DNA of 64,000 nucleotides from Arcuatula senhousia. Taxonomy: Eukaryota; Mollusca; Bivalvia; Mytilida; Mytilidae. The translations under genes were made by a program, and so were the position numbers. The notes beneath the pieces were generated by a model. That model saw only the letters and a program-made list of their open reading frames with translations. It made no database searches and was not told where the DNA came from. The stretch lies in NCBI GenBank assembly GCA_963971305.1, contig OZ020316.1, positions 15,332,745 through 15,396,744 of the forward strand, read 5' to 3'. This document shows, in pieces, positions 11,465 through 22,071 of this stretch; positions within the stretch are counted from its first letter, which is position 1; each line of letters starts with the position of its first letter.

Positions 11465-13018
11465 ATGTCAGCACTATTTGTTATTATGGGTATCTTGATG
11501 GGTATGCTTTGCCTATCCATCAACTGCCTCATTGTAATGAATATGCTGTTGCTTTGTTGGATAAAGGCCACCCTGGTGTTTATTCAACAAAGCTGGCCCC
11601 TGGTGTATTCTTTGTCAAAGAACTTCGGTTCTCATGGCAAACAATACACTATTTCACTGCTTTGTTTGATCAACATCACATTGATCTTGGTTAAACAGAC
11701 CAGTTCCCTGGTTCATTCTTCATTGGTCTTTGTGCAGCAGTCTTTTGGGTTTAGTATGTCTGGTCCTTTTGCTGAGGTGATGTCTGTGCTTGTTGATATG
11801 TTTGGTCCTTCTCCCCAGGTGATTTTGGTTGATGTGTCTTGTCCTCCCTCTCCCCAGGTGATTTTGGTTGATGTGCCTTTTCCTCCGTCTCCCCAGGTGA
11901 TTTTGGTTGATGTGCCTTGTCCTCCCTCTCCCCAGGTGATTTTGGTTGATGTGCCTTGTCCTCCCTCTCCCCAGGTGATTTTGGTTGATGTGCCTTGTCC
12001 TCCGTCTCCCCAGGTGATTTTGGTTGATGTGCCTTGTCCTCCCTCTCCCCAGGTGATTTCAGTTGATGTGCCTTGTCCTCCCTCTCCCCAGGTGATTTTG
12101 GTTGATGTGCCTTGTCCTCCCTCTCCCCAGGTGATTTTGGTTGATGTGCCTTGTCCTCAGTCTCCCCAGGTGATTTTGGTTGATGTGCCTTGTCCTCCGT
12201 CTCCCCAAGTGATTTTGGTTGATGTGCCTTGTCCTTCCTCTCCCCAGGTGATTTTGGTTGATGTGCCTTGTCCTCCTTCTCCCCAGGTGATTTTGGTTGA
12301 TGTGCCTTGTCCTCAGTCTCCCCAGGTGATTTTGGTTGATGTGCCTTGTCCTCCCTCTCCCCAGGTGATTTTGGTTGATGTGCCTTGTCCTTCCTCTCCC
12401 CAGGTGATTTTGGTTGATGTGCCTTGTCCTCCCTCTCCCCAGGTGATTTTGGTTGATGTGCCTTGTCCTCCCTCTCCCCAGGTGATTTTGGTTGATGTGC
12501 CTTGTCCTCCCTCTCCCCAGGTGATTTTGGCTGATGTGCCTTGTCCTCCGTCTCCCCAGGTGATTTTGGTTGATGTACTTTGTCCTCAGTCTCCCCAGGT
12601 GATTTTGTTTGATGTGCCTTGTCCTCCCTCTCCCCAGGTGATTTTGGTTGATGTGCCTTGTCCTCCCTCTCCCCAGGTGATTTTGGTTGATGTGCCTTGT
12701 CCTCAGTCTCCCAAGAAGATTTTGGTTGATGTGCCTTGTCCTCCCTCTCCCCAGGTGATTTTGGTTGATGTGCCTTGTCCTCAGTTTCCCCAGGTGATTT
12801 CGGTTGATGTGCCTTGTCCTCCTTCTCCCCAGGTGATTTTGGTTGTTTATTTGTTTGGTCTTCTTTTAAAGGTGCTCTCTCTAGGTTGTTTTAGCTCCAT
12901 CCCCGTTCAACAGGTGCTGTTTTTAGGTTTGTTTCCAATTTTTCAGCAGGTGATGTCATTTGGTGTAATGCGTTTAGGGCACCCGCCTCGACCCCATGAC
13001 CCAGGTGGTTTTTGGTAG
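11465..13018 (+). repeat. 39-bp minisatellite keeping a 517-codon ORF open
   Basis: About 28 units of 39 bp fill 11,800-12,850, each encoding 13 residues, consensus PSPQVILVDVPCP. Because 39 is a multiple of three, one frame stays open from an ATG at 11,465 to 13,018. Variation is concentrated at one Pro codon (P/Q/S). The 5' part before the array is hydrophobic but resembles no known protein. Each unit also contains 'tctccccag|gtgatttt', which looks like back-to-back splice sites. Degenerate units continue to about 12,960. I regard this as a minisatellite first and a gene only if transcript data show it. Confidence 0.8.
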
Positions 13019-13180
13019 TGTGTTACTCCCCCCTTTCCCCTCCCCATCTCTCTCTTTTCTCTTCCCATCCCCCTCTGCTCTCTCTTTTTCTCCTGACCCC
13101 TGCTCTTTTCTCCCCACCCCATCTCTCCCCATCCCTTCTCTTCTCTCCCCAACCCCTCTCTTCTCTCTCCACCCCTATCT
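13015..13180. repeat. Pyrimidine-rich (CT) low-complexity tract
   Basis: About 160 bp of almost pure C/T ('ccccatctctctc', 'ttctccccacccc'). The ORFs on both strands here have low-complexity composition and are not genes. Confidence 0.8.
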
Positions 13181-13249
13181 TGGCATTGTTTTTGTATTGT
13201 GTATTCCCTGTTAAGTGAAATGTGTCTGTTTGGTGCCCCGGATGTTTTT

Positions 13250-14536
13250 TTAGGTGGTCTTTGAGTTGCACAAATGGTCTAATGATACATGAATCACCAT
13301 GCTGTCTCTAAAATGCTTTGAAATTTTTTGTTAAATAGTTTGAACTTGTTTAATTTGTTTATTTATTTTTTTGTAAATGTTTTCTCTTTTTTCTAATGAA
13401 ATACTAATTTCTTTTTTAAACTTAGTTTCAAGAATATTTTCCATGGATAAAAGTTTTTTTTCTCTTTAAAAAAAAAGATATATTTTTACTTTGAAAATTC
13501 ATACATATACCCCTTTTTCTTTGTTCACAACTTCTCATTTCTAGTCATTATGTTTTAGAAGATTTTTTAAATTTAACGCAAATTTATTTACTGGAGAATA
13601 AATTTTTGACAGTAATTAAATCTTTTGTAGAAGCAATAAATATCCAACAGTATTAAAAAAATATTCCATTTCATAAAAAAGTAAATGTAAAAATTTCAGA
13701 AAAAAAATTCTTGCAGTCAAGTGTGCTCCATCAATAGTTGGATGTTGATGAAACTTGGTATGTGTATGTGTACCATTGTAGTTTATTGAACATTTTTGAA
13801 TGGAGTGATCCTTTTATTGAATCTTAAGCACAGTTAGAAAAATCATAATAGGAGAACTAAAATAGATTGCTTTATATCTAAAACATATAATTTATTTTAA
13901 AAGCTTTGTTGAGAGCTACTTAAATCCCCGATAACTGTTGAAATATTCTAATTTCATTTTTAACTTAATTTTGCTGACTGGAAATTGACACTTTCACCTG
14001 CATATAATAACAAATACTAACTGCCCCCCCCCCCCTGCATGCACTCTTTCAAGTTAGCAAAAGTAGTCCCTGAGTTTGGCATACAATTTGGATACTCATT
14101 TATAAATGTCAAAATTATTTGAATTTTTTTTTCCAAAAAAGTTTTTAGGCATTTAAGATTATATTAAATGTATGCATACATTTTAGTTTTCCATTAATGG
14201 GTTTTCAGCTCTCCTTGAGGTTTGATAATAAGGATTAAACTCCATGAAGAATTGTTTAGTAAAATTACATTGTGCATATAAATATTACTCCAGTGTTTTT
14301 TTTACAAAAACTCTTTATTTTAATTTTTTTTTTTAATTTCTTTTTGGCCTTTATATTGCATTTAATTTTTATTGTCAGCGACTTAATGAGAAAGTAGTTT
14401 CTTTTCAAAATTATTTTTAAGGGGCAGTGTATTTTTGGATTTTTTGACAGCAAATAGAAACTTATGCTATGTATTAAACATAGATTGGTAACAACAGTCA
14501 TGTTATGATGTCAACATGAAAACAGGTAGTTTGTTT

Positions 14537-14583
<47 letters not shown>

Positions 14584-15190
14584 CACTGTATAGTTGTTCC
14601 TGCACTGCACAAATATATCTGACAAGAATATCTGAGTTCCATTAGTAATGTCCCAGTACTGTGGTACTTAGATGTCTTGTCTGTAACGCCCTAGACTGAA
14701 TAATGCTGTAACTTAAAAAATAATGTGGAATATAAATGTACATGTATATCAAGAAAAAGCAGCATATTAGATTTGGTTACAGTATACAGAGATATTGAAT
14801 AGAATGCATGAAACATTGGAAAAAATGCAAATTCAAGAAATACTACAGTATATGTATTTTTGTTCTTCACACTTAAAATATCAGACAATAACCCCACAAA
14901 AATTGACAAATAGAACAAACAATAAACTTTACATATGTACTAAAATCCTCAGTATAATTTCAGTTTAGACCTAAAGCATCCCTTTGAACCAACTGGCTCA
15001 ACCTTAGATGGCATTTCAGACAAGATGTGTTGTTGATCATGCCCCAGAGCAGGATGAATGTGGCTTAACCCTGGAAACCAACAAGATTCCAGATTAGCTG
15101 TTTAGTCATTCTCCAGAGCTGGTGTTAGGTGAAGACACAACAAAGGGATTTTAAGTATATTTAACTGATTATGTATGTAGGTCAAAGAAA
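13250..15190. other. No gene seen; contains a 40-bp poly(A) run
   Basis: AT-rich sequence. A 40-bp A run at 14,541-14,580 could be the tail of an old retroposed copy, but nothing recognisable precedes it. A C-run lies near 14,030. Small ORFs are AT-derived. Confidence 0.5.
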
Positions 15191-15264
15191 AAGCTATATT
15201 AACAAATTATACACTGATTGTACATGGAAGTCCAAGAAAGATACATGTATGAACAAATAAAAAA

Positions 15265-15450
15265 AGTACCTGCAGTGCATGGAGATGGAATAAATGTACA
15301 AAACATAATAATCCCAATGTACATGCAGTATGGAGATGGAATAAATGTACAAAGCATAATAATCCCAATGTACATGCAGTATGGAGATGGAATAAATGTA
15401 CAAAACAATAGTCCCAATGTACTTGCACTATTGAGATGGAATAAATGTAC
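15265..15450. repeat. 51-bp minisatellite, about 3.5 units
   Basis: The block 'ggagatggaataaatgtaca' starts at about 15,281, 15,332, 15,383 and (as 'tgagatgg') about 15,432. ORFs in several frames here simply read the array. Confidence 0.9.
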
Positions 15451-16329
15451 AAATCACAAAAATCAAAATGGATAAATATACATACATTGTAACAAAATAT
15501 TTCCTTTGAACAATTGTAAGTCAATAAAATTTCATTGAAAAGGTAATAAAGGTTTAATTTTTGCTTTTCTGAAGATACTTTTCTCTTTAAGTTTTTTTAA
15601 TATTTTTTAAAGAATTTCCTTCCTTTTTTGTATTAGTAGTTTTTCTTTCAATGTTAATTCTCCCTTTTCTAGGACTTGACATGCATTTTGTTGTATGTGG
15701 TTTGCAGTTAAGAAAACATGTTCCTTAAGTTGGTCCTCAGGTAATCTGTAAAGTTCTAGTAAAACCTGGGTCAGTTACTTGACCTATGAGACATTTAAAT
15801 ATTCTTGTTGCTATTTTGATGTTAATGGCAATCAGTTGTGCACAAAAGAAAGGATGTGCAAATATCAGTCTCACTATCCTTATGAAGTTATTGTACTTTG
15901 ATATTCCATCGACTGTCCCCCTTTTCTAGAGTCAGATCTTAATCATACATGTATAGTAGTGATATTGAGACTATGAATCCTTGTTTACAATTTATTGTAT
16001 TGTTGGCTTGGATATTTCTGCTTAGCTGTAATTCATGGTTATGATTTGCACATTAGCAGACTTGAGTTACTTTCTCTACATGACTTGAGGTTTAGCATCT
16101 TGATGTTTTTGTTGGTGTCTGTTCAGATAATAATTCCTTGAAGAGTTTTTGTAAAACAATACATGTGAATAATATGTAGGTGCTAAAGTTAAAGCAATAA
16201 AAATCTTTGAAAATATCACTTTTAGTCTCCTAGTCTTCTAAAAGATATACATTTAGATTCTTTTTACACTTTACTGTTACATCACCCATTTTAACCAATT
16301 TTGTTAAAGACTAGGATTATGCCAACTTT

Positions 16330-16440
16330 AAATAAATAAATATAAAATAAAAATAAATAAATAAATAAATGAATTAATAATATAAATAAAAATAAATAAA
16401 TTAGAACGAAAGGGAGAGAGAGAGAGAGAAAAGAAAAAAT
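16330..16440. repeat. AAAT-type microsatellite with GA tract (unit 1)
   Basis: 'aaataaataaataaat' followed by 'gagagagagagagaga'. The homologous tracts of units 2 and 3 lie at 23,370-23,525 and 28,120-28,275, where the GA run is longest (28,231-28,272). Confidence 0.9.
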
Positions 16441-17460
16441 GAATGATTATGAATTAAAAAACTAAAATAAAATAAAGTTGGCATTTCAAAAATATTAAAT
16501 GAAATAAACCTCCTGAAAACTTCATAATGTTCACACATGTTGTTTTTCATGAAATCTGAAGGAAGAAAAATCTTGAATTAGACACTGATATTGATATTAA
16601 GTTTTGGACCCCAGGTTCATGATATGGAATAAAGACCTCTTTGTCTACCATAATAGGAGAAATAGAAATTAAGGAGTTGCAGAGCACCCATATTGGGGTA
16701 AAAGTTACTGACATTTGAAGAACAGACTGACAATCTGAGGGACTGAAATGAATTATTGTTATAGTTCTTGTGAAAAATAGTTTGTTTCATCAAACAAAAT
16801 GTATGTTCATACATGTATGTACACATACTTTTGAAGTTCTTTTGAATGCTGCGTATACCATTGAAATACAACAAAGAGTTGGATAAATGGTCCTCCCCCC
16901 TGCAAAATTTTACTAGAATTATTTGATTGCTTGGAAAACTAGGTTTTGTATTCTCAATTGTGAACAACTCCACATTGTGTTTGGCTAGTTCTTAGATATC
17001 TTGATTTCTGTTTAAAGTGTTATTTATTTGTCTTTTAAATTTGTGAATTTTTGTTTTTCTAAATTTTATTTAATGTAAACATTCAGAGATTACATGTTTT
17101 ACTGCAAAAGCTTCATTTTCTGTCATTTTGTAAATATTTATACCTTTTTCAATGTTTTGTTACACTACTTTTTGCTTTATCTTAACTATTTTCTATTTTT
17201 GTGAAATTTATTTTGAATCATTTTTTTTTCAAATTGCTTTTTGAAATGGAATTTATTTTTCATTTTGGTATAAACTGAAAATTACTTTTTATTTTGGCCA
17301 GTTTTATCCTTCAGTTTGGCTTTTGAAGGCAAAATTGTTTTGTTAATTTTTTTCAAGAATAAGTTTGGCTATTTAAAGTTTTTTCTTTGGCTGTTCTTTT
17401 TGTTAAAGATGTTTGTTCTAAAAGCTATTTTGTTTTTTTTCCTGGAATGTCTGGACATGA

Positions 17461-17610
17461 CTGTTCAGAGGGTCATCCCACAGACCAACCAGGCGCGTCC
17501 CCAGGTGGCGGATAGGGGATACCTTTGATCACTTCAAAGGTTGTCAGGCCATATATTGAAAACCTGACCGCGGACCAAAGTGGGACATATAATGACACCA
17601 TTATATGTAG
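17461..17610 (+). other. Conserved structured block, copy 1
   Basis: This block is much better conserved between the three segmental units than its surroundings. It forms three simple hairpins: CCTTTGA/TCAAAGG (17,522-17,540), GTCAGG/CCTGAC (17,543-17,568) and a perfect ACATATAATG/CATTATATGT with a 4-nt loop (17,585-17,608). Copies lie at 24,595-24,737 and 29,300-29,450. No frame stays open in all copies (copy 2 lacks 4 nt), so an RNA or DNA role is more likely than a protein. The family is unknown. Confidence 0.6.
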
Positions 17611-17675
17611 AGTAACTATTCTATGACTTTATTCTTTACTTATTATTTTTGGCTGGATGTTGGGCTGGCAGCTGG

Positions 17676-17887
17676 GGCTTGTTTAGGGGGTATCAATATC
17701 CCATATCCCCATAAATTTTTCATCAAATATCCTGTATCCCAAAAAGTGTTTTTCCAGTATCCCATATCCCTGTAAATAAAATTGACAAGAATATCCCATA
17801 TCCCAATAAGTTTTGCCTCAAATATCCCGTATCCCACTAAAAAAATGTGTGAATATCCCATATCCCAATATACCCTAAACAAGCCTC
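17676..17887. mobile_element. Short hAT-like element with 8-bp target duplication
   Basis: The ends 'ggcttgtttagg' and 'cctaaacaagcc' are inverted repeats. The 8-bp direct repeat GCAGCTGG flanks the element at 17,668-17,675 and 17,888-17,895. The interior is a minisatellite of 'atatcccatatccc'. An 8-bp duplication is typical of hAT transposases; the element is non-autonomous. Confidence 0.7.
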
Positions 17888-17962
17888 GCAGCTGGCAGGC
17901 AGGGTAGAAATTTTCTTAACAGTTTTCTCAGCATCTACTTATTACAGTCACTTGATACTGTG

Positions 17963-18885
17963 GATTCATTTATTTGGTGGGTACTATTTTTCGGGATTTG
18001 ATAAAAAAATGACCACTTCATGGATTCTTAAAGTCGTGGTTCTGAAGTCTGCAGCACGCAGATAAGTGTTATTTTTTCTTTTTGTGGGATATGTATGTAT
18101 GCAAGTAATTCCCTCCTCTGTCAGGAGCACCCTCATTGAATGAGGTAAAGAGGGAATCTGGGCATTCCTTTCATGGATTGCTGTGGTGTCCATATTAGTC
18201 GGACCCCCCTGGGCCTAGCGTCTGGTCTAACAGCTACAAAAGGGCGGCAACAAAGCCAACATGAAGGAGAGACTCAACTTACATGTATAATGACAAAAAC
18301 ATGCAGGAACTACTTACAAGTGCAGGAAATATGTACAAAAAGGGAAAAGGGAGTGGGAATAAATCAACCACAAGCGCCAAGAGCAAGCCAAACATAAAAG
18401 GCTCCGTAACGGGGAATACCGACATGGACAACTAGCTATCCAGTCGAGTAGACCCAGACATCCAACTGTATTGAGATGGAGGAAAGCCGAAAATCCTATG
18501 AAAAGATCTCGGAAAGAAACCATCAGACTATCAGGGGAACAGTCAAAACCCACAGACATCTAAAGAGCGGTCTGCAAAACTTCCCAAAAGGGACGTTTTC
18601 TGATAGCACCTCGAACTTCCATGTCAATGGCACAAACATGAATCCAGGAGAAAAATTAGTCCATTACTACAAAGGATGGTCATATCCAAATACATAATAC
18701 AATTTCTGAAGATGGATGACACTGTTTGCCAAAGATGTAGATGGATTTTCTCCTGATTCCAAAACACGACCACTCGTCATCGCCATTGACCGGGATATCA
18801 ATTTGTGTGGGTCAAGACCATGCACCCACCAAACCCACAAAAATTGATACCTCACAAATAATAAGGAAACCACATTATTTGGTAT
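17963..18885. mobile_element. Non-autonomous element inserted in R1
   Basis: The ends read 'tgtggattcatttatttgg.tgggtac' and, reverse-complemented, 'tgtggtttccttattatttgtgaggtatc', an imperfect ~30-bp inverted repeat. The interior ORFs (18,000-18,870, both strands) show no recognisable domain. Unit 2 provides the empty site. Confidence 0.55.
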
Positions 18886-19756
18886 ATAGCATCAGGGGGG
18901 GGGGTCCCTCAATGTAGGATTCATTTCAGGTCTGTTTAATGAAATCCAGCCATTTTTTACTTTGATAAATATTTTGATACAAAGTGGCTACGATTACCTG
19001 GATTTACCTGGAAAAGTAACAATAAGAAAAAAATTATTGTTACCTGACGCCGGAAGTCAAAGTAAAATATTAACCGGTCCACGGATGCGGACCTATTTTT
19101 ATTAAAGTAACAGGTATAAAACCACTAATTCCGAGTCCCATTGTTTTCTATGTTAAATTGGACATTTCTAAAATGCTGTAGATTTTTTGTCTAAAGTTCA
19201 AATAAAGTGTCAATAGTCTTATTTCAATGCAAAATGATTTGGCTCACTCCAGTTCAAAAACTAGCACATCTTACATTGAATAACGGGAAAAACTGGTTGC
19301 CGGTTTAAATCATCCTGAACGTCAGGTACTTTCTAGTCATGTTTCTGGCAAGAATGAGACCCCAAGTAAAGGTAATCCTAAAAATTGACACTTAACATAT
19401 ATATGAACAAACATGGGCTGAAATTGTTTCTAAGATGTTCATCTTTCAAATAAAAGCTCATTGAATGACTTGCATGCAATAGTTTTAGCTGGGTCAATAC
19501 TTAAATGGAACTATATTGTCTCAAAATAGGAACTATATTCAGGTTCGTCCTCTACCGGATTGCGAATTAGTGGTTTTATACCTATAACAATAAGAAATTT
19601 TTTTATTGTTACCGCTCGTTATTTTTAACTGAAAATGTGTTTACTTACAACGAAATTCTTGTTTATTATTTATAAGCTTATTTTAATACACATGATACGG
19701 TCACATGAAAACAATAATAAAATTTGAATTAGGATGAATTTAAGTGCCAAGTTATT

Positions 19757-19935
19757 TCATTTTTGGTAACATTTCCTACACATCCAGTAGGTTGCTTTGG
19801 GTGGATTTTTAAGTCCGACACATGACAGATGATGCCGTTCCAGGCAACCATTACAAACAATGCCGGTGAATGGAGGCCCGAATATGGACATCATGACTTC
19901 TGTGCCTGTCTTTGAGTTTTCTAATTTACTCGAAC
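19757..19935 (-). pseudogene. PHD-finger-like zinc-binding fragment
   Basis: One minus-strand frame ending at a TGA at 19,757 reads ..IVCNGCLERHHLSCVGL.. and ..YWMCRKCYQK, i.e. C-x2-C...H-x2-C...C-x2-C in the order of a PHD finger. The upstream frame is closed by a stop, and no start or splice context is clear. PHD-like fingers are found in proteins of some retroelements, so this is probably element-derived. Confidence 0.5.
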
Positions 19936-20149
19936 TTCTTTTATAAATTTTACCAAATTTGGTTTCTTAGACGAATTTAACTTCTGTTCAAATTCAATAA
20001 GTGAATTGAATTTTTCTCCAATTGAAAAAAATACCACCGGTATCTCGGAAGGCATTTTGATGTGTACAAGCCCTGGCATATCGAATTAGTTGTGAAATAT
20101 AGACAGGTGACGTTGGTATGTTACTTTCCAGGTTAGGAAAATTAATAAT

Positions 20150-20470
20150 TTTAAAATTAAATCGTCTATTTTATCGTAAATTTTTGTACTGAATGATGTA
20201 AAGCAAGTGGATTCTGTGGTTTCTTTAATTTCTAGTTCTGGAGGATATATTGAAAGAATTCATCTGCAAAACGACGAGTTGTTGACAGAGAGGACGTCAT
20301 CAATATGTCTGAAGTGAGATTAAATGACATTGCCTCTTTCATCTTCTTGTTCTTTACAAATTCCTGAAGAAATTCAGACTCGTAAGAGTATAAAAACAGA
20401 CCAAATGAATTAACCTGGGCGATATTAAAGAAAAGACGGTGTTTCATTATATGGATTTTCATGACCACAG
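20150..20470 (-). pseudogene. Frameshifted reverse-transcriptase fragment
   Basis: Minus-strand frames give ..FGLFLYSYESEFLQEFVKNK.., then after a +1 shift FRHIDDVLSVNNSSF, then YPPELEIKETTES. The [YF]xDD-like IDD box followed by LSxNN is the RT catalytic palm motif. At least one frameshift and an in-frame TGA mark it as dead. The RT subclass cannot be fixed from this fragment. Confidence 0.7.
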
Positions 20471-21036
20471 TTCAAGTCACCGGTGATTTTATAAGTTAAA
20501 ATAAATAATTGTTTATTTCAAGTTTTCAATTACAACAACATTATATCATATGATAAAGAAATGTAGATATTGTTAATAATATTCTGAAATACAAGAATAT
20601 TCAAATTCAAATAATCAGGTAACAATAACGCCAGGTAACAATAAAAAATAATACTTATTGTTACTTAAAACAGGTCCGCGTCCGTTACACGGTTTTCCGT
20701 TAGTCCGTCCTTCCGGTGTCAGGTAACAATAATTTTTTCTTATTGTTACTTTTCCAGGTAACCGTATCCAGTGCCTTTTTGATAATATAGTTGAAATTAA
20801 TAGTTAAAAGTACATCTTCTATGTCAATTTTGCATAATTTCTTTTTCTAATACTATTTGTTCATGTGATATTTTGTAGAATGTATTTTTCAGTACAAAAC
20901 CAACTGATTGGAGAAAAAACTTGCATACCTTTCTGATAACTGTTTGTATGTCATGTTCATGTTAGATTATGACGTACTCTGAGTTGTTGGGTAGATTGCA
21001 AATTATACGTCCTTGAGTAGAAGTGATTGTGTACAG

Positions 21037-21127
21037 AACTAGATTCTTGGTTGAACAGATTGGACTATAAGAAGCTGGAAGATGTTTCTGGTTTCCCTGA
21101 AGGGCCTATCTTAAGGAGTTATATAAG
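21037..21127 (+). other. Exon-like block E1, unit 1
   Basis: 91 nt between acceptor 'gtgtacag|' and donor '|gtaagaaa'. One frame is open here (..LDSWLNRLDYKK.. to ..GPILRSYI). The homologous 91-nt block in unit 2 (25,851-25,941) keeps both splice sites but has an in-frame TAA at codon 4, and the third copy near 29,752 has TAG. So it is either coding only in unit 1 or a non-coding exon. Confidence 0.45.
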
Positions 21128-21502
21128 GTAAGAAATTTTTGTTGATATATATAGCAGTTGAAATCAAACCATTAAATTCAGAAAACACTTACTTCTCAAG
21201 AAACATGAATAAGAATTATTTATCAAAACGTTATCTTGTAAGGCCAATATAGAAGATATCTTAGATTCTCAACTCCTTCCACCCTGATTTTTTCAGCAAC
21301 CTAAAAAAAATGAAATTTTTGGGGGGCAAATAATAATGATTTTGGGCCAATTTTTCCAAAAAAGATAAAAAATAAAAAAACAAAATTTGTCTGCCTGTCC
21401 CATATTTCATGAATCTAAGATGAGAATCTAAGAATTAATTTATTCTTGCCTAATTTATAAACATTTCAGGGCTTGTAAAACTATTGTCGCTAGTTTGCAC
21501 AG

Positions 21503-21585
21503 AAAGGACTAATAGCTGCATAACCAACTTGGAGTAGTTCACAAGAGATAAACAGAAACATAGAGTTCACCAATAGTTGGTTTGG
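21503..21585 (+). other. Exon-like block E2, unit 1
   Basis: 83 nt between 'tttgcacag|' and '|gtaagtca'. The unit 2 homologue (26,303-26,382, 80 nt) keeps both sites. No frame is open in both copies, which favours an untranslated or long non-coding RNA exon. Confidence 0.4.
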
Positions 21586-21893
21586 GTAAGTCATTTAACT
21601 GGAAAATGTTTGGTCTGGTTTAAGAAAGAAGTAAATAAGTTTGAATAATTCTGTGGTAAAATAATCATATAAAACACACAAATCTACCAAAACAACTGTT
21701 AAGAAAAGTTGTCTTATACAAAATGGAAAACCATTTATGTGATCATTTATTTGATTTTAAAGTTTTAACTTGATTGACAAAATAGTATTGAAACTAAAAT
21801 AAATTGACTGAAATCCAGCTTTTAATTTTCACTTTTAATGCATCTTGTTTTATTTGATCAGCAATGTTATTCATATAGAATTTTAAAACCAAA

Positions 21894-22071
21894 GAGAGAG
21901 GTGAATGAAGTCTAAGTCGGGCAGTGTTTGGGGTTCACTGCATCAAATCATTGGCACTCGATAATGGTTTGACACGTCCCCCATTCACCTTCTCTCTGTA
22001 GGTTTAGAGCATCTGCAGCATTGCAGTTTGTCTCGAAAACTTGCAGAGAAAGGTGATGAACGTATGAGGCG
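21894..22071 (+). other. Exon-like block E3 with intronic stem, unit 1
   Basis: A 70-nt block at 22,002-22,071 lies between acceptor 'ccttctctctgtag|' and donor 'G|GTGCGT'. Its single open plus frame reads ..LEHLQHCSLSRKLAEKGDER.. (phase 1 start, phase 2 end). The unit 2 copy (26,789-26,858) is identical across the 70 nt; the one difference is in the donor (GTACGT). Upstream, GAGAGAGGTGAATG (21,894-21,907) can pair with the polypyrimidine tract CATTCACC(T)TCTCTC (21,982-21,996). The minus strand also stays open, so coding status is uncertain. Confidence 0.5.

Larger units (their letters stand above)
17640..18970 (+). repeat. R1 element copy broken by two nested insertions
   Basis: R1 sequence starts at 'tttttggctggat' (17,646), resumes at 17,888 ('gctggcaggcagggtagaaa'), breaks again after 'cacttgatactg' (17,962), and resumes at about 18,886 ('atttggtatatagcatcagg') to finish with 'gaaatccagccattttt'. 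The copy in unit 2 (25,055-25,275) is continuous across both breakpoints. Confidence 0.75.
19004..20761. mobile_element. 1.76-kb element with ~50-bp TIRs and RT/PHD remnants
   Basis: The left end TTACCTGGAAAAGTAACAAT and the right end (reverse complement identical over this stretch) continue as inverted repeats to 'cctgacgccggaag'/'cttccggtgtcagg'. Each TIR contains an inner palindrome 'aacaataa...ttattgtt'. A second, inner inverted pair ('ggtataaaaccactaattc') lies at about 19,105 and 19,565, so another element may be nested. Decayed minus-strand coding pieces lie at 19,757-20,470. It sits only in segmental unit 1. Confidence 0.7.

Noticed and set aside
12943..13271. Four ORFs with Arg/Glu/Gly- or Ser/Pro-rich products
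   Set aside because: They are translations of a pyrimidine-rich low-complexity tract.
22047..22060. C-box-like GTGATGA in block E3 as a box C/D snoRNA
   Set aside because: No D box (CTGA) with terminal pairing was found at a suitable distance.
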